NCBI RefSeq assembly: GCF_009646095.1
Contig: NZ_CP045725.1
Coordinates: 1,364,001 to 1,428,000 of the forward strand
Direction: 5' to 3'
DNA length: 64,000 nucleotides
From: Raineyella fluvialis
GTDB taxonomy: Bacteria > Actinomycetota > Actinomycetes > Propionibacteriales > Propionibacteriaceae
Both the position numbers and the translations under genes were made by a program. The notes under the pieces are model-generated. The model saw nothing but the letters and a program-made list of their open reading frames with translations, ran no database searches and was not told where the DNA came from. Positions 45,424 to 54,340 of the stretch are shown piece by piece (positions within the stretch are counted from its first letter, which is position 1; each line of letters starts with the position of its first letter).

Positions 45424-46421
45424 TCAGGGTCGTCCCCGCAGCGCGAACTGCTCCCGCCAGGTCTCGATCGGAGCGTCGCAGCTGACGAGCACCCAGGCCA
45501 GCAGCCGCGCCTGGGCGGCGTTGAGGCGTCCGGCCATCACCACGCCGCGCTCGATCAGGTCCATCTCGGCGCCGGGGTAGGCGTACGTCCTGGTCCCGGT
45601 ACGGCCACCGCGGGTCCGGCTCGCCATCACCACCGGCACCCGGGCCACCAACTCCGACACCACGTCGGCCGCGACCCCGGACACGTGACCGGCGCCGACC
45701 CCGTCGATGACCAGGGCCGCGGCGCCGGCGTCGACCACCGCGCGCAGACCGAAGCCCGAGTCGCCGATCCCGGCGCCGACGATGACCACCTCGCCACGGA
45801 CAGTCCCCGGCGTGAGGGGCGCCACCCGCGGCTGTACCGGCAGCCAGTCGATCTCCGGCTCACCCTCGGTGATCCGGCCGATCGGGCGGTAGTGCTGGGT
45901 GTCGAAGGCGTCGACCGCGAAGGTGTGGCCCTTGCGGACCCGGTCGCCGCGGAACACCTGGTCGTTCATCACGACCAACGAGCCCAGCCCCCGGGTGCGG
46001 GGGCCAGCGCCACGGAGATGGCCGCGCGCAGGTTGGCGGGCCCCTCGGCGCCCGGCTCCTCGGGGCTGCGCATCGCCCCGGTGAAGACCAGGGGCGCCTC
46101 CCGGTCCCAGAGCAGGTCGGCGAGATAGGCGGACTCCTCGATGGTGTCCGTGCCGTGCGTCATGACCACGCCGCGCGCGCCGGCGTCCACCTGCTGGCGG
46201 GCCCATGCGAGGCCGTTCAGCACGTCGTCGATGTGGACGGAGGGTGACCCGACGTTCGCGACCTCCTCGGTGACGAAGCGTACGGACGCCGTCAGGTCCG
46301 CGACCGAGGCGATCAGGTCATTGGCACCGAACTCCGGCAGCACCCCCACGTCGTCCCCGGTCGCCGCCATCGCGATCGTGCCGCCGAAGGACGCCACCGC
46401 CACCAGGGGACGCTCAGTCAT
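45424..46421 (-). CDS. L-asparaginase (internal frame break)
   Basis: About 332 residues after repair. The N-terminus has the catalytic threonine motif ASFGGTIAM and the second motif MTHGTDTIEESAYLADLL, then FTGAMRSPEEPGAEGPANLRAAIS. The C-terminal domain (LVVMNDQVFRGDRVRKGHTFAVDAFDT, IVGAGIGDSGFGLRAVVDAG) follows in another frame. One base added at the C run at 45988-45992 joins them. The start overlaps the glycerate kinase stop (ATGA), so it belongs to the ureide operon. It would release ammonia from asparagine; a ureide or amide of the pathway as substrate is possible but unsupported. Confidence 0.83.
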
Positions 46422-47539
46422 AACCACTCCTCCACAACATCGGTGAGGCGCTGCCGCAACAGATCGGCGGCATCGCGGATAGAGATGGCCGGATCGGGCT
46501 CCAGGTCGGTGAGGGGATAGACCCCACCCAGCCCGATGCCCTCGGCCTGGGCCGGCGTCAGCAACGACCGCCCGCACACGGCGACGACCGGTACGCCGGC
46601 CCGGCCGGCTTCGGCCGCGACGCCGGCGACGGCCTTGCCGCTGAGGGTCTGCTCGTCCAGTGAGCCCTCACCGGTGATCACCAGCGCCGCGTCGGCCAAG
46701 GCGTCGGCGAAGCCGGCCACCTCGAGCACCAGTTCGATCCCGGGGCGCATGGCGGCGCCGAGGAAGGCCAGGGCGGCGATGCCCACGCCGCCGGCGGCGC
46801 CGGCGCCGGGACTGGAGCGCAGGTCCTGGCCCGTTGTACGGGCGACGACGTCGGCCCAGTGCTCCAGGCCGGCTTCGACACGCGGGGCGAGCTCGGCATC
46901 GACACCTTTCTGGGGGCCGAAGACGGCGACGGTCCCCCGCGGGCCGAGCAACGGATTGTCGACATCGCAGGCCAGGGTCACCCGGGTCGTGGCCAGAGCG
47001 GCCGGGAGGCCGGACAGGTCGATGCTGTCGATCTCGGCCAGGAGCTCGGCGCCGGGCGCCACCGGGTTCCCCTGGCTGTCCCGCAGGACGGCCCCGAGCC
47101 CGACCATCAGGCCGGTTCCCCCGTCGGTCGACGCCGATCCGCCGATGCCGATGATCACCTCGGCGGGTTCGAGTTCCAGTGCGGCGCGCAGCACCTGGCC
47201 CAGCCCCTTGCTGGAGGCGGTCAGCGGGGCGAGGTCGGGTGTGGGCAGCCGCAGCAGCCCGCAGGCATCGGCCATCTCCACCACCGCGACGCCGTCGCGC
47301 AGCAGGAACGACGTCCGGACCGGCTCGCCCGTCGGCCCGTCGACGGTGACCGGATGGGAGTCGAAGCCGGCGAGCCGCAGGGCGGTCAACGTGCCGTCCC
47401 CACCATCGGCGACCAGGTAGGCGCTGACGGGGCGGCCCGTCGCCCCCTTGACGGTGGTGGTGATGATCTCGGTCACCTGCCGGGCGTCCAACGAACCCTT
47501 GAACTTGTCACACGCCACGATCACCCGTGAACGAGACAT
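46418..47539 (-). CDS. glxK: Glycerate 2-kinase
   Basis: A 373-residue GlxK/GarK-type glycerate kinase: VIVACDKFKGSLDARQVTEII, LVADGGDGTLTAL, IIGIGGSASTDGGTGLMVGLGA, VFGPQKGVD, ALVITGEGSLDEQTLSGKAVAGVA. It phosphorylates D-glycerate, the last step feeding glyoxylate carbon into glycolysis. The ATG at 47539 is chosen because AAGAGG precedes it at 5 bases. It follows the hydroxypyruvate isomerase by about 10 bases and is coupled to the asparaginase. Confidence 0.94.
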   Translation of the reverse strand: MSRSRVIVACDKFKGSLDARQVTEIITTTVKGATGRPVSAYLVADGGDGTLTALRLAGFDSHPVTVDGPTGEPVRTSFLLRDGVAVVEMADACGLLRLPTPDLAPLTASSKGLGQVLRAALELEPAEVIIGIGGSASTDGGTGLMVGLGAVLRDSQGNPVAPGAELLAEIDSIDLSGLPAALATTRVTLACDVDNPLLGPRGTVAVFGPQKGVDAELAPRVEAGLEHWADVVARTTGQDLRSSPGAGAAGGVGIAALAFLGAAMRPGIELVLEVAGFADALADAALVITGEGSLDEQTLSGKAVAGVAAEAGRAGVPVVAVCGRSLLTPAQAEGIGLGGVYPLTDLEPDPAISIRDAADLLRQRLTDVVEEWL

Positions 47540-47549
47540 TGCCACCTCT

Positions 47550-48346
47550 TCAGATCAGATCCGGTAACGCGCCGAACGACTCGGCGGTCGGCACGGTGGG
47601 CTTGTATTCCAGCCCGACCCAGCCGTCGTAGCCCGCGGCGCGCAGGTCGGCCAGCCACGCGGCCAAGGGTAGTGTTCCGCTGCCCGGCTCGCCCCGACCG
47701 GGGAAGTCAGCGATCTGGCAGTGACCGGCGGTGGCGCCTTCCTCCCGTACGGCCCGCGGGACATCCTGCCCGTTGGCGGCCAGGTGATACAGGTCGAGCA
47801 GCAGCCGTACGTTACTCGCCCCCGCGCCTGCACCGCGCCGATCACGCTGTCGGCGTCCGTCGCCGACTTGAGCGGGTACGCCTCGGCGCCCGAGACGGGC
47901 TCGACCAGCACGATGCCGTCGACCTCCGCCGCGGCGCGGGCGGCGAACAGCAGGTTCTCCACCGCCAGGGCGTCGGCCTGGGCGGGGTCCTGCCCGGGCT
48001 GGCGGTTGCCGTACAGGGCGTTGAACGCGCGGCAGCCGGTCGCGCGGGCGATCTCAAGGGCCACCGGCACGTTCGCCCGGAACTCGTCCTCCCGGCCGAT
48101 CCAGGACACCACGCCGCGGTCCCCTCCGGGCATGTCGCCGGCGAAGAAATTGAGGCCGATGAGCGCGACGTCCGCATCCTTGATCGCTGCCACGAAGGCA
48201 GCGACCTCGGATGCGGACGGCACCGCCGTGCTCCATGGCCACCAGAACTCCACCGCGTCGAAGCCGGCTGCCTTGGCAGCGGCCGGCCTCTCCAGCAACG
48301 GCAGCTCGGTGAACATGATCGAGCAGTTGACGGCGTACTTCATCAT
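47550..48346 (-). CDS. hyi: Hydroxypyruvate isomerase (internal frame break)
   Basis: About 265 residues after repair. N-terminal part: YAVNCSIMFTELPLLERP, GFDAVEFWWPW, LNFFAGDMPGGDRG, EFRANVPVALEIARATGCRAFNALYGNR, LVEPVSGAEAYPL. Adding one base at the run at 47819-47823 continues it as ASNVRLLLDLYHLAANGQD, AGHCQIADFPGRGEPGSG and a last metal-ligand Glu in VGLEYKP, ending at 47550. It interconverts hydroxypyruvate and tartronate semialdehyde. It sits between gcl and glxK, the usual arrangement of glyoxylate assimilation operons. Confidence 0.9.
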
Positions 48347-48358
48347 TTGCCGATCATG

Positions 48359-50149
48359 TCAGTCCTGCGTCTGCGGGTCCATCATGATGATCGCGGTCGG
48401 AGCGTCCTCGGGGCTGGCGGCCAGCACCTCGAACTCGGTCATGTTGGCCAGGCTGGAGCCCATCGAGACGTTGGTGACGCGCTCCAGGACGCACTCCACC
48501 ACGACCGGCACCCGCAGCTCCATCGACAGGCGCCGGGCCTCGCACATGGCGGGGACCAGGTCCTCCGGCTGGCGGACGCGGATCGCCTTGCAGCCGAGCG
48601 CCTCGGCGACACCGACGAAGTCGACGCCGTAGCCCTCCGTCTCGGGGACGTTGATGTTGTCGAAGGACAGCTGGACCTGGTAGTCCATGTCGAAGGCGCG
48701 CTGGGACTGGCGGATCAGGCCCAGGTAGGCGTTGTTCACCAGCACGTGCACGTACGGCAGGTTGAACTGCGCGGCGGTGGCGAGCTCCTCGATCAGGAAC
48801 TGGAAGTCGTAGTCACCGGACAGGGCGACCACCGGGGTCTCCGGGTCGGCCACCACGGCACCCAGGGCGGCGGGCATCGTCCAGCCCAGCGGACCGGCTT
48901 GGCCGGCGTTGATCCAGTTACGCGGCTTGTAGACGTGCAGCATCTGGGACGCCTGGATCTGCGACAGGCCGATCGTGGTGACGTAGCGGGTGTCCTTGCC
49001 GAAGGCCTGGTTCATCGCCTCGTACACGCGCTGCGGCTTGAGCGGGACGTTGTCGAAGTGGGTCCGGCGCTGCATCGAGCCCTTGCGCTGGTCGCAGTCC
49101 TTGACCCAGACCTCGAAGTCGGGGATCTCGCCCTTCGCCTGGAAGCGCTTCGCCGAGGCCAGCAGGGCGTCCAGCGCGAGGCCGGCATCGGACGTGACGC
49201 CGAAGTCCGGCGGGAACACCCGGCCGAGCTGGGTCGGCTCGATGTCGATGTGGACGAACTTGCGACCCTCGCGGAAGACGGTGAGGTCACCGGTCATCCG
49301 GTTGGCCCAGCGGTTGCCGATGCCGATCACCAAGTCGGATTCCAGCATCGTGGCGTTGGAGTAGCGCAGGGAGGTCTGGATGCCGGCCATGCCGTGGGCG
49401 AGGCGGTGGTCGTCGGGGATGACGCCCCAGCCCATCAGGGTGGAGATCACCGGGACGTTGAGCAGCTCCGCGAGCTCCACCAGCTTGTCGGCGGCGTCGG
49501 CGTTGATGATGCCGCCACCGGCCAGCAGGATGGGGTGCTGCGAGGCGGCGATCATGCCCATCACCGTGTCGGCCTGGTACTCGTTCATCGCCGGCTTGGC
49601 GATCGGCAGCGGCTCGTACGCGTCGATGTCGAACTCGATCTCCTGCAGCTGCACGTCGATCGGGAGGTCGATCAGCACCGGGCCCGGACGTCCGGAACGC
49701 ATCAGCTCGAACGCGCGCTGGAAGACGCCGGGGACCTGGGCCCCCTCCAGCACGGTCTTGGCCATCTTCGTCACCGGCTTGGCGATCGCCGGGATGTCGA
49801 AGCCCTGGAAGTCCTCCTTGTCGAGCTTGGCGACGGGGGCCTGGCCGGTGATGCAGAGGATCGGGATGGAGTCGGCGGTGGCCGAGTACAGGCCGGTGAT
49901 CATGTCGGTGCCGGCCGGTCCCGACGTGCCGAGGCAGACACCGATGTTGCCGGCCTTCGCCCGGGTGTATCCCTCGGCCATGTGGGAGGCGGCCTCGACG
50001 TGACGGGCCAGGATGTGGTCGATCTTGCCGAAGTCCTTCAGTGCCGAGTACAGGGGATTGATCGCCGCGCCGGGCACTCCGAACGCCTTGGTCACCCCCT
50101 CCTTGGCGAGGATGAGGACGGCGGCGTCCACCGCACGCATGCGAGTCAT
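48359..50149 (-). CDS. gcl: Glyoxylate carboligase (tartronate-semialdehyde synthase)
   Basis: A 596-residue ThDP enzyme: [51 protein letters not shown], and the ThDP motif region [22 protein letters not shown] ending [15 protein letters not shown]. In RHVEAASHM a Val occupies the site where most ThDP enzymes have the activating Glu, diagnostic of Gcl. It condenses two glyoxylates to tartronate semialdehyde and CO2. It lies between the reductase and the isomerase, 29 and 12 bases away. Confidence 0.96.
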   Translation of the reverse strand: MTRMRAVDAAVLILAKEGVTKAFGVPGAAINPLYSALKDFGKIDHILARHVEAASHMAEGYTRAKAGNIGVCLGTSGPAGTDMITGLYSATADSIPILCITGQAPVAKLDKEDFQGFDIPAIAKPVTKMAKTVLEGAQVPGVFQRAFELMRSGRPGPVLIDLPIDVQLQEIEFDIDAYEPLPIAKPAMNEYQADTVMGMIAASQHPILLAGGGIINADAADKLVELAELLNVPVISTLMGWGVIPDDHRLAHGMAGIQTSLRYSNATMLESDLVIGIGNRWANRMTGDLTVFREGRKFVHIDIEPTQLGRVFPPDFGVTSDAGLALDALLASAKRFQAKGEIPDFEVWVKDCDQRKGSMQRRTHFDNVPLKPQRVYEAMNQAFGKDTRYVTTIGLSQIQASQMLHVYKPRNWINAGQAGPLGWTMPAALGAVVADPETPVVALSGDYDFQFLIEELATAAQFNLPYVHVLVNNAYLGLIRQSQRAFDMDYQVQLSFDNINVPETEGYGVDFVGVAEALGCKAIRVRQPEDLVPAMCEARRLSMELRVPVVVECVLERVTNVSMGSSLANMTEFEVLAASPEDAPTAIIMMDPQTQD

Positions 50150-50178
50150 GGCATTGCCTTTCGGAGTTCGAAGTGAAG

Positions 50179-51066
50179 TCAGTTGTTGTCGTCGAGGCGG
50201 CCGGAGAGTCGCTCGATGGTGCGCAGGAGGGCGGAGTGGTCGAGACCGCCGTCGCCGTTGGCGCGGGCGGAGGCGATGAGTTGGGCGACGACGGAGCCGA
50301 GCGGGATGACGACGCCGGCCTCGCGGGCGGCGGAGGTCACGATGCCCATGTCCTTGTGGTGCAGGTCGATGCGGAAGCCGGGCTTGAAGTCGCGGGCCAG
50401 CATGCTCTCACCCTTGATGTCGAGGATGCGGCTGCCGGCCAGGCCACCCGCGAGCACCTTGATCGCCGCCTGGGTGTCGACGCCGAAGGCCTCGAGGAAC
50501 ACGATGGCCTCGGCCACCAGTCCGTACGTGCCGCCGACGATCAACTGGTTCGCGGCCTTCACCGTCTGCCCGGAGCCCGACGGGCCGAGGTGGACCACCG
50601 TCTTGCCCATCACCTCCAGCAGCGGTCGGGCCTGCTCGAAGTCGGCCGGCTCGCCGCCGACCATGATGGAGAGGGTCCCGTCGATGGCGCCCTTCTCGCC
50701 ACCGGACACCGGGGCGTCCAGGGGCCGGACCCCGACCTCTCGGCACGCCGCGGCGACCTGCTGCGACACGTCGGGACGGATGGAGCTCATGTCGATGTAG
50801 AGGAGGCCGTCAGCGGCGTTCTCCAGCAGGCCGCCCTCGCCGAGCACGACATCCTGCACGTGCGGCGAGTCGGGGACCATGGTGATGAAGACATCCACAC
50901 CGTCGCAGGCCTCGGCGATGCTGCCGGCGCCGCGGCCGCCCATCTCCTCGAGCTTCGCTACGGCGGCCTGGTGATGGTCGTAGCCGACCACCTCGTGACC
51001 GGCGGCGAGCACGTTCTTCATCATGGGCAGGCCCATGATGCCCAGCCCGACAATTCCAACCTTCAC
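50179..51066 (-). CDS. glxR: Tartronate semialdehyde reductase
   Basis: A 295-residue beta-hydroxyacid dehydrogenase: NAD(P) fold [17 protein letters not shown], substrate motif [23 protein letters not shown], catalytic-lysine region [16 protein letters not shown], and [16 protein letters not shown]. It reduces tartronate semialdehyde to D-glycerate for the kinase downstream. It is preceded by a 14-bp hairpin that separates it from the DUF3830 gene. Confidence 0.95.
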   Translation of the reverse strand: MKVGIVGLGIMGLPMMKNVLAAGHEVVGYDHHQAAVAKLEEMGGRGAGSIAEACDGVDVFITMVPDSPHVQDVVLGEGGLLENAADGLLYIDMSSIRPDVSQQVAAACREVGVRPLDAPVSGGEKGAIDGTLSIMVGGEPADFEQARPLLEVMGKTVVHLGPSGSGQTVKAANQLIVGGTYGLVAEAIVFLEAFGVDTQAAIKVLAGGLAGSRILDIKGESMLARDFKPGFRIDLHHKDMGIVTSAAREAGVVIPLGSVVAQLIASARANGDGGLDHSALLRTIERLSGRLDDNN

Positions 51067-51090
51067 GTCAGTGCCCCTTCAGGGTCTAGT

Positions 51091-51130
51091 CGGTGTGGCC
51101 GAGGGCCGTGGCGAGTCCTCGGCCACACCG
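51091..51130 (-). terminator. 14-bp hairpin between DUF3830 gene and glxR
   Basis: CGGTGTGGCCGAGG (51091-51104) pairs perfectly with CCTCGGCCACACCG (51117-51130) around a 12-base loop. It lies in the 72-base gap of the minus-strand operon. With no T run it may be a leaky terminator or processing and stability element that splits allantoin genes from glyoxylate genes. Confidence 0.6.
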
Positions 51131-51138
51131 GGTTCGTG

Positions 51139-51558
51139 TCAGAGAGCGCGGAACTCGAGGTCCTGCGCGCCCTCCCAGAGCATCTTCCGCCCGAGCTCCT
51201 TGAGGTTCTCCTTGCCCTCGACGATCGTGGCGAAGTGGTTACCAGCGAGCTGGCCGGTCACCGCGTGGAATGCCGTGTGACCGTAGGGGAAGAGCACCTC
51301 CGCCTCGGACTCGCCACCACCGTAGATGAGCAGCTCGCCCGCGGCCGGGTAGGAGGTGTTGACGGCCCACTCGACCTCGACGCCCAGGTCCTTGTCGCCG
51401 AAGGGGATCCAGCCGGACTGGCCGGACCAGCGAGCCTGGATGACCTGGGTCTTCATGCCCAGCAGGTGCTCCTTGAAGGCCGCAACGGTCTTCGGGGCAT
51501 CCGGGTTGTACACGCACTTGAAGGTGAATCCACCGGCGATGATTTCGAAGTCAGCCAT
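51139..51558 (-). CDS. DUF3830 family protein (cyclophilin-like fold)
   Basis: A 139-residue protein matching the DUF3830 pattern: FEIIAGGFTFKCVYNPDAPKTVAAFKEHL, IQARWSGQSGWIPFGD, GELLIYGGGESEAEVLFPYGHTAFHA, NHFATIVEGKENLKELGRKMLWEGA. The family has a cyclophilin-like beta barrel and no settled activity, but is often found near hydantoinase, amidohydrolase and transporter genes. Here it lies directly after the divergent transcarbamylase, so a role in binding or opening a ureide ring is a reasonable guess. The conserved GHTAFH histidines could be functional. Confidence 0.82.
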   Translation of the reverse strand: MADFEIIAGGFTFKCVYNPDAPKTVAAFKEHLLGMKTQVIQARWSGQSGWIPFGDKDLGVEVEWAVNTSYPAAGELLIYGGGESEAEVLFPYGHTAFHAVTGQLAGNHFATIVEGKENLKELGRKMLWEGAQDLEFRAL

Positions 51559-51575
51559 GCTGATGTCCTCTCGGG

Positions 51576-51605
51576 TTGCTGTTGTTCGGGTTGCTGTTGT
51601 TCGGG
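51576..51605. repeat. Two 15-bp tandem repeats before DUF3830 gene
   Basis: TTGCTGTTGTTCGGG occurs twice in direct succession (51576-51590, 51591-51605), in the 57-base spacer between the transcarbamylase and the DUF3830 gene. On the transcribed strand the RNA is CA-rich and G-poor. Confidence 0.85.
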
Positions 51606-51615
51606 TTGGTGGTGA

Positions 51616-52644
51616 TCAGCCGAGGATGGAGGCGAGCAGAGCCATCCGGATCGACACGGAGTGCAGGATCGCCTCGAAGGCGAGCTGGTTCGGGGTGTCG
51701 TCGATGGCCAGGTCCATCTCGCCGGCACGGCGGGGGAGGGTGTGGGTCACGTAGATCATGTGGCCCTTCTCGCGAGCAGCGTCCAGGGTCGCGTGGTCGA
51801 CGAAGTAGTCGTCCATGCTCTTCTTGAACTGCTCGGCGTTCTCGCCGGCGACCGCGGAGCAACCCGGCAGGTAGACCTCGTCCTTGTCCGAGATGAACTC
51901 GTTGAAGGACTTGCGGTTGAAGTCGAACACCTCTTCGATCTTGGCGTTCGGGTAGCTGGAACGGATGTTCTCGATGACCTCGGAGGGCACGCGGCGAGCC
52001 TTCGGGGAGGCGATGGTGACCTCGGCGCCCAGACGGGCGAGGCCCTGGGCCATGGAGTGACCGGTGCGGGCCTCGATCATGTCGGTGGAGGCGACGGTCA
52101 CCTTGAGGCCGTCGATGTGGCCGAACTTGCGGTACAGGGTGTACAGGTCGAGCAGGGCCTGGGTCGGGTGCTCCCAGTGGCCCCAGCCACCGTTGATCAG
52201 CGGGGTGTCGCCGACGTACTTCGCGGCCTCGCGGGCCTCGACGTCGTTCGGGTGACGGAGCACCAGGACGTTCGAGTACTGCGCCACGCAGCGGATCATG
52301 TCGTTGAGGGACTCCTCCTTGGCGATCGAGGAGGTCGTCTTCGGGCTGTTCTCGACGATCACGTTGCCACCGAGGCGGAGCATGGCCGTCTGGAAGCTCA
52401 TCCGGGTGCGGGTCGAGGGCTGGAAGAACAGCAGCGTCTCGACGGCGCCCGGGAACAGGTCGAAGCGGTCGCGGTTCATCAGCTCGAGCTTCTTGGCGAG
52501 CTCGAACAGCGCGAGGAGCTGGTCGTTCGTCATCGAGTTGATCGAGATGAAGCTCTGGCCGGCGAAGTCGACCTCGTTGATCGCGGCCTTGATGGACTGC
52601 ATGGGCCGGGCGGCGACGGGGGTCTGGGTGGTCAGTACGGACAT
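51616..52644 (-). CDS. Divergent ATCase-fold transcarbamylase of unknown substrate
   Basis: A 342-residue transcarbamylase. The carbamoyl-phosphate half is intact: QPSTRTRMSF (residues 75-84), AKEES (108-112), HPTQALLDLYT (159-169), and TDMIEARTGHS with Arg193. The second-substrate half is not aspartate-like: the TRVQ motif of ATCase is replaced by YLPGCSAVAGEN near 258-269, and HPLPR by HTLPRRAGEMD (301-311). It is therefore neither PyrB nor ArgF. It lies between allantoinase and DUF3830 genes, and a carbamate kinase is in the sister operon. I infer phosphorolysis of a ureido acid such as allantoate. Oxalurate (oxamate transcarbamylase) is the main alternative. Confidence 0.82.
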   Translation of the reverse strand: MSVLTTQTPVAARPMQSIKAAINEVDFAGQSFISINSMTNDQLLALFELAKKLELMNRDRFDLFPGAVETLLFFQPSTRTRMSFQTAMLRLGGNVIVENSPKTTSSIAKEESLNDMIRCVAQYSNVLVLRHPNDVEAREAAKYVGDTPLINGGWGHWEHPTQALLDLYTLYRKFGHIDGLKVTVASTDMIEARTGHSMAQGLARLGAEVTIASPKARRVPSEVIENIRSSYPNAKIEEVFDFNRKSFNEFISDKDEVYLPGCSAVAGENAEQFKKSMDDYFVDHATLDAAREKGHMIYVTHTLPRRAGEMDLAIDDTPNQLAFEAILHSVSIRMALLASILG

Positions 52645-52736
52645 CGGAGTGGTCTCCTTCGAGTGGTGGTGGGTAGGTGTTGCGGGTCTGAGTGGTGCAG
52701 TGGTGTGGAGCTGTGGTGGTGTGGGGGAGCGGGCGG
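52645..52736 (-). other. C-rich, G-poor leader before the divergent transcarbamylase
   Basis: The 92-base spacer between allantoinase and the transcarbamylase has a transcribed strand made largely of C and A with few G (CACACCACCACAGCTCCACA and similar). Such stretches resemble Rho-utilisation regions. No gene or terminator hairpin is seen. Confidence 0.4.
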
Positions 52737-54089
52737 TCAGGCCTGGACGAGATCGCGGCCACGCACGAGCTCGCGGCCCCGGCGGCGGCCCTCCAGGTCG
52801 ATCGGCTCGCCGGCCAGCCAGGTGGCGCGGACGACACCGGTGAGGGTGCGGCCGTCGTACGGGGACACCTTGTTCTTGTGGAACAGGGCCTCCTTGTCGA
52901 CGATGAACTCGTCGTCGGGGGCAACGATCGCCAGGTCCGCGCGGGCGCCGATGGCGAGTCGGCCCTTGCCGGCGATCCCTACGACGTCCGCCGGGTTCGA
53001 ACCCATCCAGCGGACCACGTCCGACAGCGAGTGGCCCAGCTGGCGGGCCTGGGTCCAGACGGCCGGGAGGCCGAGCTGTACGGAGGAGATGCCGCCCCAG
53101 GCGGTGCCGAAGTCACCGGTGTCCAGGCTCTTGAGGTCAGCGGTGGACGGGGAGTGGTCGGAGGCGATGAAGTCGATCGTGCCGTCGGCCAGTCCACGCC
53201 ACAGCTCCATCCGGTTCGCGTGGTCGCGCAGCGGCGGGCAGCACTTGAACTGGGTCGCGCCGTCGGGGACCTCCTCGGCGTCGAAGGTCAGGTAGTGCGG
53301 GCAGGTCTCGACCGTGATCGGGAGGCCCTCGGCCTTGGCGGCCTTGATCAGCGGCAGTGCGCTGGCCGAGGCCAGGTGCAGGATGTGCGTCCGGCAGCCG
53401 GTCTCCCGTACGGCCTCGATGACCGTCGCGATGGCGGCGTCCTCAGCACTGGCCGGGTGGGAGCGCATGAAGGCCATGAAGTCGCGGCCGTTGGTGTGGG
53501 GAGCCTGGTCGAGGGTGCCGGCGTCCTCCGCGTGGGCGATGAGCAGACCGCCGAACGTGGCGATCTCGACCATGGCGGCCCGGAGCTCCTCCTGGTTGAG
53601 GTAGGGGTACTCCTCCAGTCCGGAGTCACCCAGGAAGCACTTGAAGCCGAAGACTCCTTCGTTCCACAGGGGCTCGAGGTCGTCCACGTTGCCGGGGATC
53701 GCCCCGCCCCAGAAGCCGACGTCCATCATCAGCTGGTCCTTGGCGACCTCGCGCTTGAGCTCGAGGTTGGCGACGGAAGTCGTCGCGGGCTTGGAGTTCA
53801 GGGGCATGTCGACCAGCGTCGTGATGCCGCCCGCTGCGGCCGCCTTGGTGACCGAGGCGAAACCTTCCCATTCGGTGCGGCCGGGCTCGTTCACGTGCAC
53901 ATGCGCGTCGATCAGTCCGGGCAGCAGGACCTCGTCGTCGGCCAGGACGGTCACGTCGGTGCAGTCGTACGGCTCGTCATAGGCGCCGATCGCGGCGATC
54001 GTCTCGCCGGCGATGGCGATGGAGACCGCCGCCTCGCCCTCGGGCAGTACCGCCCGGCGAGCCCGGACGACCTTGGTAATGCTTGTCAT
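52737..54089 (-). CDS. allB: Allantoinase
   Basis: A 450-residue amidohydrolase closely matching AllB: metal HxH in LIDAHVHVNEPGRTEWEGF, GGITTLVDMPLNSKPAT, carboxylated-lysine region FGFKCFLGDSG, LLIAHAEDAG, THILHLASASALP, TVETCPHYLTFDAEEV, KCCPPLRDHANR, DFIASDHSPSTAD and GGISSVQLGLPAVW, ending KVSPYDGRTLTG. It opens allantoin to allantoate. The ATG at 54089 is preferred to an upstream GTG. It heads the large minus-strand operon and is divergent from IclR copy 2. Hydantoinase is an alternative, but AllB landmarks dominate. Confidence 0.92.
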   Translation of the reverse strand: MTSITKVVRARRAVLPEGEAAVSIAIAGETIAAIGAYDEPYDCTDVTVLADDEVLLPGLIDAHVHVNEPGRTEWEGFASVTKAAAAGGITTLVDMPLNSKPATTSVANLELKREVAKDQLMMDVGFWGGAIPGNVDDLEPLWNEGVFGFKCFLGDSGLEEYPYLNQEELRAAMVEIATFGGLLIAHAEDAGTLDQAPHTNGRDFMAFMRSHPASAEDAAIATVIEAVRETGCRTHILHLASASALPLIKAAKAEGLPITVETCPHYLTFDAEEVPDGATQFKCCPPLRDHANRMELWRGLADGTIDFIASDHSPSTADLKSLDTGDFGTAWGGISSVQLGLPAVWTQARQLGHSLSDVVRWMGSNPADVVGIAGKGRLAIGARADLAIVAPDDEFIVDKEALFHKNKVSPYDGRTLTGVVRATWLAGEPIDLEGRRRGRELVRGRDLVQA

Positions 54090-54171
54090 TTCCTTGTTTC
54101 CTCTCACCCACTGCGTTGTGGATCGAGCTTCAGGACATCTCCCGCGTCGACATCCCTACGCTAACACAATT

Positions 54172-54196
54172 TTCGTATTACGAACAACAACTTCCG
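54172..54196. promoter_or_regulatory. Candidate IclR operator in the allB-iclR gap, site 3
   Basis: Two overlapping palindromes: TTCGTATTACGAA (54172-54184, perfect around one base) and CGAACAACAACTTCCG (54181-54196), the CGAA-N7-TTCCG motif. They lie between allB (start 54089, minus) and IclR copy 2 (start 54341, plus) in an A/T-rich patch fit for promoters. GGCGGAT follows, as at 36401. Confidence 0.55.
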
Positions 54197-54340
54197 ACAG
54201 GCGGATACTCACCAGTGCTGAGCATCACCCCATAGGCGGGTGTGCATCACCCGCTAGGCTCGGATCGACACCCCTGCTGCTGGACGCCTCGCGCCTCGCG
54301 GCGGACGGGACACGGCAGCACCCTGGAAAGGGGACGAGGT

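Noticed and set aside
47672-50176. An 834-codon plus-strand frame opposite hyi and gcl
   Set aside because: Antisense shadow: composition-biased, no motifs, and the minus strand holds highly conserved enzymes.
51616-52644. Annotation as pyrB or argF
   Set aside because: The carbamoyl-phosphate site fits, but the aspartate TRVQ motif and ornithine-binding signatures are missing, and the context is ureide catabolism.
44174-52644. Assignment of either transcarbamylase as E. coli-type oxamate transcarbamylase (FdrA/YlbE/YlbF)
   Set aside because: That enzyme belongs to a different, multi-subunit family. These two are ATCase-fold single-chain proteins. Oxalurate remains possible as a substrate but is not shown.
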